From J054 sp965221985 (GTDB lineage: Bacteria; Pseudomonadota; Gammaproteobacteria; Steroidobacterales; GCA-2729495), in the NCBI GenBank assembly GCA_965221985.1, contig OZ244928.1, positions 3,100,001 to 3,164,000 of the forward strand: 64,000 nt of DNA, in the 5' to 3' direction. How positions within the stretch are numbered: the first letter of the stretch is position 1; every line of letters begins with the position of its first letter. Position numbers and translations under genes: made by a program. Positions 1 to 7,169 of this stretch are shown here, piece by piece. Under the pieces are notes generated by a model. It made no database searches, was not told where the DNA came from, and saw only the letters and a list, made by a program, of their open reading frames with translations.

Positions 1-794
1 GCGCGCTGTTTATCGTCCGAGCGAATTACCCACCAAGGATTACGTTTCGTGTGCGTACGTTTGAGCAACTGATATTTGGCCTCGGTAAATTTCTCCCAAA
101 GCTCTTGGGCCTGCAGATCCACTTCGCTTAGTTTCCACTGCCGTAGTGGATCATTGCGGCGTCGATCGAAGCGTCGCTGCTGCTCCTTTTTGGATACTGA
201 GAAATACAGCTTTATTAATGTGGTCTGCCCATCTTCGATAAAACTATCCTCATAGTCATTGACTTGCTCTATAAATCTTCGATACTGCTTCTTCGTGCAA
301 AACCCCATAACCGGCTCGACCATGGCGCGGTTGTACCAACTGCGATCAAACAATGCGATCTGACCAGCATGGGGAAAATGTTCAATATATCGCTTCATGT
401 GCAGCTCAGTGCGCTGATGTTCGGTGGGTTTACCCAGCGCAACGACCTGATAGTGCTTCTCATTCATGTAGCGGGTTACGCGCCTGATGGTGCCCCCTTT
501 TCCGGAAGCATCGCGACCATCAAACAAAATAATCGCCTTACGCCCGGTGGCCTCTAGATGAGACTGCATGCGAATTAACTCAGCCTGGTAGGGCTTTAGC
601 TCCTCCGCATCCAAGAATTTCCGCAGCGCCGCCGCTACGATTTTTTCACGGTCCTTCTTTTTTAGACCCTTAACAAGGCTCTCAAGTTGACTTTTAGTCT
701 CGCGACCATCTGGACCTAAGCCGCGATTTTCAACAACCTGCCTTATTAGCGCAGACCCACCTTTATTTTTTGAACTGGTACTCACTTGCGACAT
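1..794 (-). CDS. ppk2: Polyphosphate kinase 2 (PPK2) family protein, C-terminus cut by window edge
   Basis: This is the N-terminal 264 residues of a PPK2-type polyphosphate:nucleotide phosphotransferase, which moves phosphate between polyphosphate and nucleoside di- or monophosphates in the cytoplasm. A Walker A loop FDGRDASGKGG lies at residues 91-101, and the second nucleotide-binding segment DRSWYNRA at 150-157, in the spacing usual for PPK2. The reading frame stays open to the left edge, so the C-terminus is missing here. The ATG at 794 directly abuts a GGGAG; a GTG three codons in (785) would have better ribosome-binding spacing. The basic N-terminal 60 residues resemble class I PPK2 enzymes, but ADP/GDP versus AMP/GMP preference cannot be told from this. 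Confidence 0.9.
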   Translation of the reverse strand, partial: MSQVSTSSKNKGGSALIRQVVENRGLGPDGRETKSQLESLVKGLKKKDREKIVAAALRKFLDAEELKPYQAELIRMQSHLEATGRKAIILFDGRDASGKGGTIRRVTRYMNEKHYQVVALGKPTEHQRTELHMKRYIEHFPHAGQIALFDRSWYNRAMVEPVMGFCTKKQYRRFIEQVNDYEDSFIEDGQTTLIKLYFSVSKKEQQRRFDRRRNDPLRQWKLSEVDLQAQELWEKFTEAKYQLLKRTHTKRNPWWVIRSDDKQR

Positions 795-1111
795 CTCCCT
801 ATGAACCGGGAGCGCCCAGGCCCCCGTATGTCGAAACAAACGTAACCAACGCAGACTGACATCAGAAAATCCATCCGTAGCATTCCGAAATCATCACGCC
901 ACAACCCTTTCACGTCCCCGTACCATCACGTTCGATGACATACCTTAAGCCTACGTCTACGGACGCACGGCAAGACTTCTCTCACGCGTCCGCTTCTGCT
1001 TAGGCCGGGTCTCGGTAGGACGACACTCGGCGATCACGGCAAGACTAATTCTATAGGCTCTGCCGAATTCTCTTAAGCAGGTCGACTCAGGCATGCGGGC
1101 CAAGCTCATTA
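795..1111. other. Intergenic region without a recognisable gene
   Basis: These 317 bases separate the start of the polyphosphate kinase gene from the end of the TetR gene, both on the minus strand. I see no coding frame with a credible start, no tRNA and no clear hairpin followed by a T run. It must contain the polyphosphate kinase promoter, but no convincing sigma-70 hexamer pair stands out. A short direct repeat, ACGGCAAGACT, occurs near 967 and 1037; its meaning is unknown. Confidence 0.5.
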
Positions 1112-1759
1112 CTATGACTGTTTTCTTATTGTCCTTTTAAACGCACTCAGCGAAATCAGGTCATCAATAACTTTTTCTGTACGACGCATGGCATCGTGCC
1201 AATCGTCGTCTTGATTCAGATTGTATCCAACATGTGGTGTGCCCGATTTGGAACGTAGGACAAGATAGTTTATGGAATTGTATATAACAAAAAGTAGGTT
1301 CCAGTTATCTTCATCCCTGATCTCTGGATGGGTCATTACCGCCGCCATATTCTGTTGCAACCATTCATTCCGACTTGCGTCAAGCATGGCCTGATACTTG
1401 CAATTGCTATTGAGTTCGTCTGCGAGAAATTCCAAAGCGACAGGGTTTTCGCGCAGAGCTTCTGCCGTGGTAAGCAAGAACTTCTTCAAGCAGAGTTTCA
1501 ATTCATCCGCGGTCTCTATGCTGTCGGGAAAATCATAATCAGGCCAAATTCGGTTTGCATCGAGCCAGGCCTTTACTAGGCCTTCCATTCCGCCGAAATA
1601 GTCATAGAGCAGCGGTTTGCTGTAGCCAGCCTCTAGCATCACCGAGGTGGGATTCGTCGCCGCTAGACCATCCCGAGTGACCACCGTTGCGAAGGCAGCA
1701 ATAATTGCGTCTTCCGTGGCTTTCCGGTTGCGGCGCTGTTTTGGGGGAGTGTCGGTCAT
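1112..1759 (-). CDS. TetR/AcrR family transcriptional regulator
   Basis: The 215-residue length and layout fit a TetR regulator: a basic N-terminus, a helix-turn-helix around residues 28-58 with the typical SKPLLYDYFGG recognition-helix segment, and a helical ligand-binding domain without family-wide motifs. It is transcribed away from a flavin amine oxidase and a TonB receptor gene. Two similar inverted repeats lie in the 171-base gap, one just upstream of its own start and one overlapping a possible -10 of the neighbour. I infer autorepression and repression of the divergent pair, relieved by a small ligand, probably a substrate of that pathway. The ligand is unknown. Confidence 0.9.
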   Translation of the reverse strand: MTDTPPKQRRNRKATEDAIIAAFATVVTRDGLAATNPTSVMLEAGYSKPLLYDYFGGMEGLVKAWLDANRIWPDYDFPDSIETADELKLCLKKFLLTTAEALRENPVALEFLADELNSNCKYQAMLDASRNEWLQQNMAAVMTHPEIRDEDNWNLLFVIYNSINYLVLRSKSGTPHVGYNLNQDDDWHDAMRRTEKVIDDLISLSAFKRTIRKQS

Positions 1760-1783
1760 GTATTTACCAGGCAGAGCATTAAC

Positions 1784-1797
1784 TTACGCTCACGTAG
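1784..1797. promoter_or_regulatory. Candidate TetR operator 1 (imperfect palindrome)
   Basis: The sequence TTACGctcaCGTAg is an imperfect inverted repeat 25 bases upstream of the TetR start. It sits in the context ATTAACTTACG that recurs at 1861. The shared 5' flank and the TTACG...CGTA arms make it a likely second copy of the site at 1867-1880. The link to the adjacent TetR protein is inferred from position. Confidence 0.6.
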
Positions 1798-1866
1798 ATT
1801 TCTATCGAGAATAGCACCCCGACTGACCGCATATTGGTCATTTTACTGCGATTTCCATGAATTAAC

Positions 1867-1880
1867 TTACGGTTCCGTAA
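1867..1880. promoter_or_regulatory. Candidate TetR operator 2 (perfect 6-2-6 palindrome)
   Basis: TTACGGTTCCGTAA is a perfect inverted repeat with 6-base arms and a 2-base spacer. It is preceded by the same ATTAAC flank as operator 1 and lies 83 bases from it. A possible -10 hexamer TAATAT (1878-1883) overlaps its right arm, so a bound repressor would block the amine oxidase promoter. The oxidase ATG follows 50 bases later. Size and symmetry suit a TetR dimer. Confidence 0.65.
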
Positions 1881-1930
1881 TATTAGGATCATTGAAGCTA
1901 ATCCCCAACCGCCAATATCGGGAACAAACC

Positions 1931-3361
1931 ATGCGTAGGAATAAGAGCCGCCGTCAGGCGATCAAGGCACTTGCAGCCCTTGGCGCAACCGCCACTTTGC
2001 CCAGCTTCCTGTCTGGCTGCAAAGCCTCTCCCAACAAAGACGCGCAGGTAATCGTGATTGGCGCGGGCTTGGCGGGACTGAATGCCGCCGTGCTACTCGA
2101 GGATCAGGGTATCGACGTGCTGATATTGGAAGGCAGCAACCGAGTCGGCGGTCGAGTTTTTACCTTGGACGACCAGCCGCACAAGCCGGATGCCGGCGGC
2201 AGCGAGTTCAGTGTCGTGAGCTATGCCCGAATTATGGACATGGTCAATCGCCTGGGACTCAAGATTATTCCTTGGCGCGGCAAGACTGTGGACTTTGCCT
2301 TCCGTGTCGGCGAGCAAAACGTCACCGCATCTGAGTGGCCTGATGCCAAAGTCAACATGGTTCAAGGCCCGGCCCGTGGCGTACCGCCCTTGTTTCTTGG
2401 AGACATGTTCTTGCCCCGCCCCCTGCCGCTTGAAACTGCCGATGCCTGGCTTAAGCCCGAGGCCTTTCAATATGACGTTCCCTACGGCAGCTTTTTGAAA
2501 ACCGCGGGCGCCGACAAAGAGGCTTTGCGCTTGCTTGAAGCACATACAAATAATGATGAATTAAATCAGATTTCCGCCTTGTGGAAAATGCATACCGCCC
2601 AATTTGCGCAGGCTTCCGGCACACTTGACGACCTGCGCAATCTTGAAGGTGGCATGAGCCGACTCACCGACGGCATGGCCGCCATGCTGCAGCGCCCGGT
2701 GCAAATCAATAATCGGGTAACCGGCATCGCGGCTACTACCGATGGTGTGGAAGTCGGCACGGCCGAGGGCAAAAACTGGCGCGCCGACTATGTGATATGT
2801 ACTTTACCTCTGCCCTTGCTTCGCGAGATTGCAATCAGCCCGCCATTGCCTGACAAACAGGCTGCGGCTATTGAGCAGATACCTTACGATGATCACATCG
2901 AAGTCTACTTCGATATCGTCGAACCTTTCTGGGAAGAAGATCGCCTACCGTCATCCTTGTGGACTGACGGCCCGCTCGGATTGGTGCTGCACTTACCCGA
3001 TGAAGGCACTCATGGCTATCTCTGGCTCGCGATGGCCGGTAAGGCTAGCGCCGGTTTTCGCAGCCTGGATAACGAGAAAATTCTACAAGAAGCCGCCAGG
3101 GAACTAGGCCGGATTCGCCCTAGCACCATCGGTAAAGTCCGGCCAATGACTGCTCACAATTGGTCAATACATCCTTGGAGTAAGGGGCATTTAGCCTATC
3201 GCGGCCCAGGACAAATCCGAGAATTCGGGACCGTGGCCGCCAATCCGCACGGCCGTGTGCATTTTGCCGGCGAGCATACAGCCATGCTCGCGTCGGGCAT
3301 GGAAGGCGCGATGGAATCGGGCGAACGCGCTGCCGTGGAAATTTTGACTCTTGCGAATTAG
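1931..3361 (+). CDS. Flavin-containing amine oxidase, predicted Tat-exported lipoprotein
   Basis: This 476-residue protein belongs to the flavin monoamine oxidase family, FAD enzymes that oxidise amines to imines/aldehydes with H2O2 release. A Rossmann GxGxxG lies at 44-49, followed by a glutamate at 67 and VGGR at 72-75. Near the C-terminus the family's second FAD motif reads FAGEHTAMLASGMEGAMESG. The N-terminus carries SRRQAIK at 6-12, a hydrophobic stretch and a lipobox LSGC with Cys30, which suggests Tat export and lipid anchoring. ATG 1931 follows GGGAAC at good distance. A TTG at 1892 would add 13 residues in front of the Tat motif and lacks a site. Substrate is unknown; the downstream TonB receptor suggests periplasmic processing of an imported compound. 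Confidence 0.88.
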   Translation: MRRNKSRRQAIKALAALGATATLPSFLSGCKASPNKDAQVIVIGAGLAGLNAAVLLEDQGIDVLILEGSNRVGGRVFTLDDQPHKPDAGGSEFSVVSYARIMDMVNRLGLKIIPWRGKTVDFAFRVGEQNVTASEWPDAKVNMVQGPARGVPPLFLGDMFLPRPLPLETADAWLKPEAFQYDVPYGSFLKTAGADKEALRLLEAHTNNDELNQISALWKMHTAQFAQASGTLDDLRNLEGGMSRLTDGMAAMLQRPVQINNRVTGIAATTDGVEVGTAEGKNWRADYVICTLPLPLLREIAISPPLPDKQAAAIEQIPYDDHIEVYFDIVEPFWEEDRLPSSLWTDGPLGLVLHLPDEGTHGYLWLAMAGKASAGFRSLDNEKILQEAARELGRIRPSTIGKVRPMTAHNWSIHPWSKGHLAYRGPGQIREFGTVAANPHGRVHFAGEHTAMLASGMEGAMESGERAAVEILTLAN

Positions 3362-3370
3362 CCGTATTGC

Positions 3371-3401
3371 GGCAGCTAGATCAGCTGCCGGCAATTTGCC
3401 G
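3371..3401 (+). other. Paired hairpins between the amine oxidase and TonB receptor genes
   Basis: GGCAGCT(agatc)AGCTGCC forms a 7-base-pair stem at 3371-3389, and CGGCAATTTGCCG forms a second palindrome at 3389-3401. Neither is followed by a T run, so they look more like a transcript-processing or partial-termination element than a classical terminator. The receptor start is 50 bases further on, after a clear GGGGAA ribosome-binding site. Confidence 0.45.
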
Positions 3402-3451
3402 AAGCCCGCAGGGATCTACAAGTTAGTGATAAAAAAAACAGGGGAAATAGA

Positions 3452-5983
3452 ATGCTCAAATTGGATGATAATCGGCTAGCGATTGGTGTCTGTCTGACGC
3501 TTATCGGCAGTGGGGTAGGTGCTCAAGACAGTACTAGCAGCGCAGCCGCGGGATCGAGTCCCGCGGTTGAAGAAATCGTGGTGTCAGCACGAAAACGTGA
3601 TGAGAGCTTGCAAGAGGTCCCCATCGCGGTTGACGTACTCGATGCTGACACCATTGAGAAACTCAATATTCGCGATGTGGCCGACGTCAGTAAGTATTCA
3701 CCTAGCGTGGTATTCGATCAGGGCTTCAGTGCTCAAGACACGCGTATCACCATTCGCGGACTTGCACCGACGCGCGGCCGGCAAAACGTTGCCATATTGG
3801 TGGATGGCATTGACGTCACCGGTCAAGCCGTACAAACCAATGGCGGTTCACTACTGATTAACACGCGCTTGATTGATATTGAACGGGTAGAGGTCCTGAA
3901 AGGACCGCAAAATGCCCTGTACGGTCGTACCGCATTTGCAGGCGCCATCAACTACATCACCAAGAACCCGGCGACGGATTCCTTGGATGCGCAGCTATAC
4001 ACCGACCTGGGCAATAACGGCCGCTATGAGGGTCGCCTTAGCCTATCTGGACCACTAATTAGCAACCATCTCTACGGTGGGATCAACGTAGCGAGCTGGA
4101 CCGACGATGGGTTTCACAGAAATTCCATTACTGGCGCCGAGCTTGGCGGCCGCGAAGGATCGGGCATATCGGGCAATCTTGTCTGGGATATTACTGAAGG
4201 ATTTTCCATCAAGTTTCGCGCCGAATACACCGACGAGGATATTGAGCAAAGTCCCTACTCTGCAATCACGCCGACGACACCTGTCGCGATTCCCGGGCAA
4301 GTTTTCGTTACGCCGCCAGGTGGAACCGCACCTGTACTCAGTCCTGATGCACCGGCGGCTATAAACTCGGTAGTGGGCTCCTTACCCTCGGGCGATTCGC
4401 GACAGGCAACGCTTTCGCCCAATCCACGAACGCTGGAAGACTATCCGGGCGTCGAAAGAGAAATCTTGCGCGGATCATTGATCGTCAACTATGACTTCGG
4501 ATCTATAGAGCTCGTTTCGCTAAGCGGTGTCACTGACGCCGACGTCTTCAGTTTTGAAGATGCCCGTCGCGAGGGTAGTGTCGTTGGCAGCAATGTCGGC
4601 GGCGAGTTCTGGGCCGAGGACGGGACGAAACAATTCAGTCAAGAGCTGCGCTTGCAGTCTAACAATGACAGTGCCGTCTCCTGGACGGTGGGTGCCTTGT
4701 ACTGGGAAGAGGATGTCGATTTTGTGGACGGTGGGGTTAACTGCATACTCGCGCCGGCACCGGGCGATTGTGCTCCAGCCATTGCCGCGACCGCGGGTGC
4801 GGCGCGATTTGCTGATCCCTGGGCGCGTGACACTGAACACTGGTCAATTTACGGTTTAGTTGACTGGGAGATCGCCGAAACTTGGTCCCTTAGTCTCGAG
4901 GGCCGCTATGTCGACGAAGAAATGACGGTGACGGGACCTGACCGCGCGGGTACAGCTTCACCCTTCGACGATCGGCCCCGTGCCATCGGCCCGGCCTTTG
5001 GACAAACGGCTCTACAGCCTAGCTACGGAAATATTTCCGATACGGTCAAAGACGACTTCTTTGCACCCAAGGCCACGCTACGCTGGACACCCACCGACGC
5101 TGCCATGTACTACTTCTCGGTCGCACGCGCCTACAAGCCAGCGGGTGTTGCGATTGTTGCTGCGTTAACGGGCTTCAACCCGGACGTGAGTCAATTCGAA
5201 CAAGAAGAACTGACAGCTTACGAACTGGGCGCCAAGACCAATTGGATGAATAACCAATTCGTCCTTAATGGCGCTCTTTTCTTTCAAGACTTTAGTGATA
5301 AGCAAGTCAGCACACAGAAAGTCGTTGGTGGTTCGCTGTTACCAGTACCGGTAAACGCTTCTTCCGCGGACATCATAGGCTTGGAACTGGAGTCGCGATG
5401 GCAAGCCACTGACCACCTGGATCTATATGCTGCCTATACCTACTTGTATTCCGACTATGGGTCATTCAAGACAGATAGCACGGGCGCGGGCTCCATTTCT
5501 CGGGCAGGCAATTGTGCGGTATTCGTGGAAACAACTGGCACCGGGCCCCGCAGTGTTTGCTCACTGGACCTTTCTGGTAATGAATTGGAATTTGTCCCCG
5601 AGCATTCGCTACTAGCCGGATTAGAGTATCGGAATAGTCTGAATAGCCAGATGGACTGGTTTGTGGGTGCGGATTATATTTTTCAGGACGAGCGAGCGCT
5701 GAATCCTGAAAACACCATCAATCTTGAGAGCTACCATACGCTCGATATCCGCTTTGGCATCGCCGCGGACAGCTGGGATGTAATGGCTTACGCCACGAAT
5801 GCCCTTGACGATGACACCGTACGCTCCAGCTTCGGTAACACCGATAACCGGCAATTGGCTGTTTATGGCCCACCGTTCACGGCCAACGGCCCGTTCACAT
5901 TCTGGTTGCCCTCGAATCAAACACCGATTAAGCCGAAGGGCCGTGAAATCGGCCTGCGCGCGACCTACCGCTTTGGTAACTAG
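3452..5983 (+). CDS. TonB-dependent outer-membrane receptor
   Basis: This 843-residue protein is a TonB-dependent receptor, an outer-membrane beta-barrel that imports a scarce ligand using TonB energy. After a signal peptide ending near residue 24, a TonB-box-like EEIVVSARKRDE appears at about 41-52. The plug domain follows, with TIRGLAPT near 109 and the hallmark ERVEVLKGPQNALYGR near 147-162. The remainder is rich in alternating aromatic and polar residues as expected for a 22-strand barrel. It ends RATYRFGN, so the usual terminal aromatic is not the last residue. The GGGGAA site before ATG 3452 is good. It probably shares transcription with the amine oxidase 90 bases upstream. Architecture resembles the large receptor group common in marine and degradative proteobacteria; the ligand cannot be told. 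Confidence 0.92.
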   Translation: MLKLDDNRLAIGVCLTLIGSGVGAQDSTSSAAAGSSPAVEEIVVSARKRDESLQEVPIAVDVLDADTIEKLNIRDVADVSKYSPSVVFDQGFSAQDTRITIRGLAPTRGRQNVAILVDGIDVTGQAVQTNGGSLLINTRLIDIERVEVLKGPQNALYGRTAFAGAINYITKNPATDSLDAQLYTDLGNNGRYEGRLSLSGPLISNHLYGGINVASWTDDGFHRNSITGAELGGREGSGISGNLVWDITEGFSIKFRAEYTDEDIEQSPYSAITPTTPVAIPGQVFVTPPGGTAPVLSPDAPAAINSVVGSLPSGDSRQATLSPNPRTLEDYPGVEREILRGSLIVNYDFGSIELVSLSGVTDADVFSFEDARREGSVVGSNVGGEFWAEDGTKQFSQELRLQSNNDSAVSWTVGALYWEEDVDFVDGGVNCILAPAPGDCAPAIAATAGAARFADPWARDTEHWSIYGLVDWEIAETWSLSLEGRYVDEEMTVTGPDRAGTASPFDDRPRAIGPAFGQTALQPSYGNISDTVKDDFFAPKATLRWTPTDAAMYYFSVARAYKPAGVAIVAALTGFNPDVSQFEQEELTAYELGAKTNWMNNQFVLNGALFFQDFSDKQVSTQKVVGGSLLPVPVNASSADIIGLELESRWQATDHLDLYAAYTYLYSDYGSFKTDSTGAGSISRAGNCAVFVETTGTGPRSVCSLDLSGNELEFVPEHSLLAGLEYRNSLNSQMDWFVGADYIFQDERALNPENTINLESYHTLDIRFGIAADSWDVMAYATNALDDDTVRSSFGNTDNRQLAVYGPPFTANGPFTFWLPSNQTPIKPKGREIGLRATYRFGN

Positions 5984-5994
5984 ACAATAGGTTT

Positions 5995-6036
5995 GCGCAG
6001 GCCGAACAGCGGTTATGACCGCAGTTCGGCCTGCGC
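5995..6036. terminator. Strong hairpin, probable bidirectional terminator
   Basis: GCGCAGGCCGAAC pairs with GTTCGGCCTGCGC over 13 bases. After one A/A mismatch the stem continues with GCGGT/ACCGC around a TATG loop. It sits 12 bases after the TonB receptor stop, is followed by TATATTTTCC, and faces the convergent RRM gene, so it could end transcripts from both sides. Confidence 0.75.
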
Positions 6037-6107
6037 TATATTTTCCTACTAAGCGATTCTGCCGACTATTCTAGAGATCTCGTCGCGACCCCAATGAGTC
6101 AAACCGC

Positions 6108-6401
6108 TTACCAGCGATTACCGCCGCCACGATTACCGCCGCCACCGCGAGGGGCACGTGGTTTGGCTTCATTCACTTTGATGTCGCGACCGCCCAGATT
6201 GGTGCCATTGAGCTCTTGGATCGCTTTTTGCGCTTCACCGTCGCTAGACATTTCCACAAAGGCAAAGCCTTTGCTTTGCCCGGTATCCCGATCCGTAATG
6301 ACATTCACTGAATCCACAGTGCCACAAGCACCAAAGGCTTCCTGCAAACTGTCTTGATCAGCGGAGTAAGGCAAATTGCCGACATAGAGTTTCCTGCCCA
6401 T
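6108..6401 (-). CDS. RRM-type RNA-binding protein with glycine-rich tail
   Basis: The 97-residue protein is one RNA-recognition motif followed by a short Gly/Arg/Asn tail, the layout of the small RNA-binding proteins found in cyanobacteria and many proteobacteria. RNP2 reads KLYVGNL at 4-10 and RNP1 KGFAFVEM at about 44-51; both are intact, so single-stranded RNA binding is expected. The tail GGGGNRGGGNRW is encoded by a repeated 16-base unit. A strong AGGAGG precedes the ATG. In other bacteria such proteins can be cold-induced, and the leader here is about 85-90 bases long, but cold regulation is only inference. It is transcribed alone, convergent with the TonB receptor. Confidence 0.92.
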   Translation of the reverse strand: MGRKLYVGNLPYSADQDSLQEAFGACGTVDSVNVITDRDTGQSKGFAFVEMSSDGEAQKAIQELNGTNLGGRDIKVNEAKPRAPRGGGGNRGGGNRW

Positions 6402-6490
6402 TTGATGACCTCCTAAAGGTTTAAAAACCGCTCAAGAGGATGTAGGCACCATGCCAGCAGACTCGATGAAAGCGATATAAAGGCGCGCGA

Positions 6491-6517
6491 AGTATACAGG
6501 TTTTTACCAGCTCGCAA
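6491..6517 (-). promoter_or_regulatory. Candidate sigma-70 promoter of the RRM gene
   Basis: On the minus strand, TTGCGA (6517-6512) and TATACT (6496-6491) are separated by 15 bases. The -10 is close to consensus; the spacer is shorter than ideal. It would give a leader of about 85-90 bases before the RRM start. Confidence 0.45.
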
Positions 6518-6569
6518 GCCTTTGCCGATGCCCTACGAAAAAAGGCTGAGCGACACGAGCATGCCTGCC

Positions 6570-7097
6570 CTAGTCCGGATCCCGGTGCCAAATCTGCCTT
6601 GGCGCATAGCCGTTTTTCCGCAGCCAATGCTCGGTATAAACGATTCGATCTGGGTCAAGACGCATCAGGCGGCCTTGCGGAGGCGCGTCCGGATTACCGC
6701 CCACCTCGAAGGCAGAAGCCGGCCACTTGAATACCCGCATGCCATGCTCCCACTCGGCCGTGCCCACTTCAAGCAATTTAGCGTCGCCGAAAAACTGCGC
6801 ACCCAAGGCACTGGCCCAGCCGGCCATGTGATTGGAGCAGGCGAATGAGACGCGCGGATCACGTTCCATGGCCTTTTCCTTCGGACTGCCGGGTTGCGGA
6901 AACACATAGATACTCAAACCATCGGCATAGAATTCCAGCGGACTGAGAATAGGACCGTTCTTGCCGATGGTGGCTAGATAGCCCATGTTAGTCAGCGCAA
7001 GAACGCGTTCAATTCGTTCTGCCAACTGATCACGCGGCAGTTTCTTCTTTGGCCAAGTACTCGGTAATCCCTCGAGCCAAGGATGCGCGGCACTCAT
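6570..7097 (-). CDS. Pyridoxamine 5'-phosphate oxidase (PNPOx)-fold flavoprotein
   Basis: This 175-residue protein looks like a split-barrel PNPOx-family member, binding FMN or a related cofactor. The segment GYLATIGKNGPILSPLEFYADG near residues 38-59 and the following strand pattern are typical of general-stress or F420/FMN split-barrel proteins rather than true PdxH. Start 7097 is preferred because AAGGGGGATATC precedes it; an ATG at 7148 would add 17 residues without a site. It lies 72 bases downstream of the carotenoid oxygenase on the same strand and may be co-transcribed. The substrate is unknown. Confidence 0.75.
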   Translation of the reverse strand: MSAAHPWLEGLPSTWPKKKLPRDQLAERIERVLALTNMGYLATIGKNGPILSPLEFYADGLSIYVFPQPGSPKEKAMERDPRVSFACSNHMAGWASALGAQFFGDAKLLEVGTAEWEHGMRVFKWPASAFEVGGNPDAPPQGRLMRLDPDRIVYTEHWLRKNGYAPRQIWHRDPD

Positions 7098-7169
7098 GAT
7101 ATCCCCCTTGCTAAAAGCAGTTGTGCGACGAAGTATGTCATGACCCATTCTCGCTCGTCACAAAAAAAC

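Noticed and set aside
2093..2545. 150-residue open frame antisense to the amine oxidase
   Set aside because: It overlaps a gene with clear FAD motifs on the opposite strand and shows no recognisable motif or start signal; typical shadow frame in GC-rich DNA.
6421..6627. 68-residue minus-strand frame between the RRM and PNPOx genes
   Set aside because: It covers the RRM promoter and leader and the end of the PNPOx gene, with no plausible start or motif.
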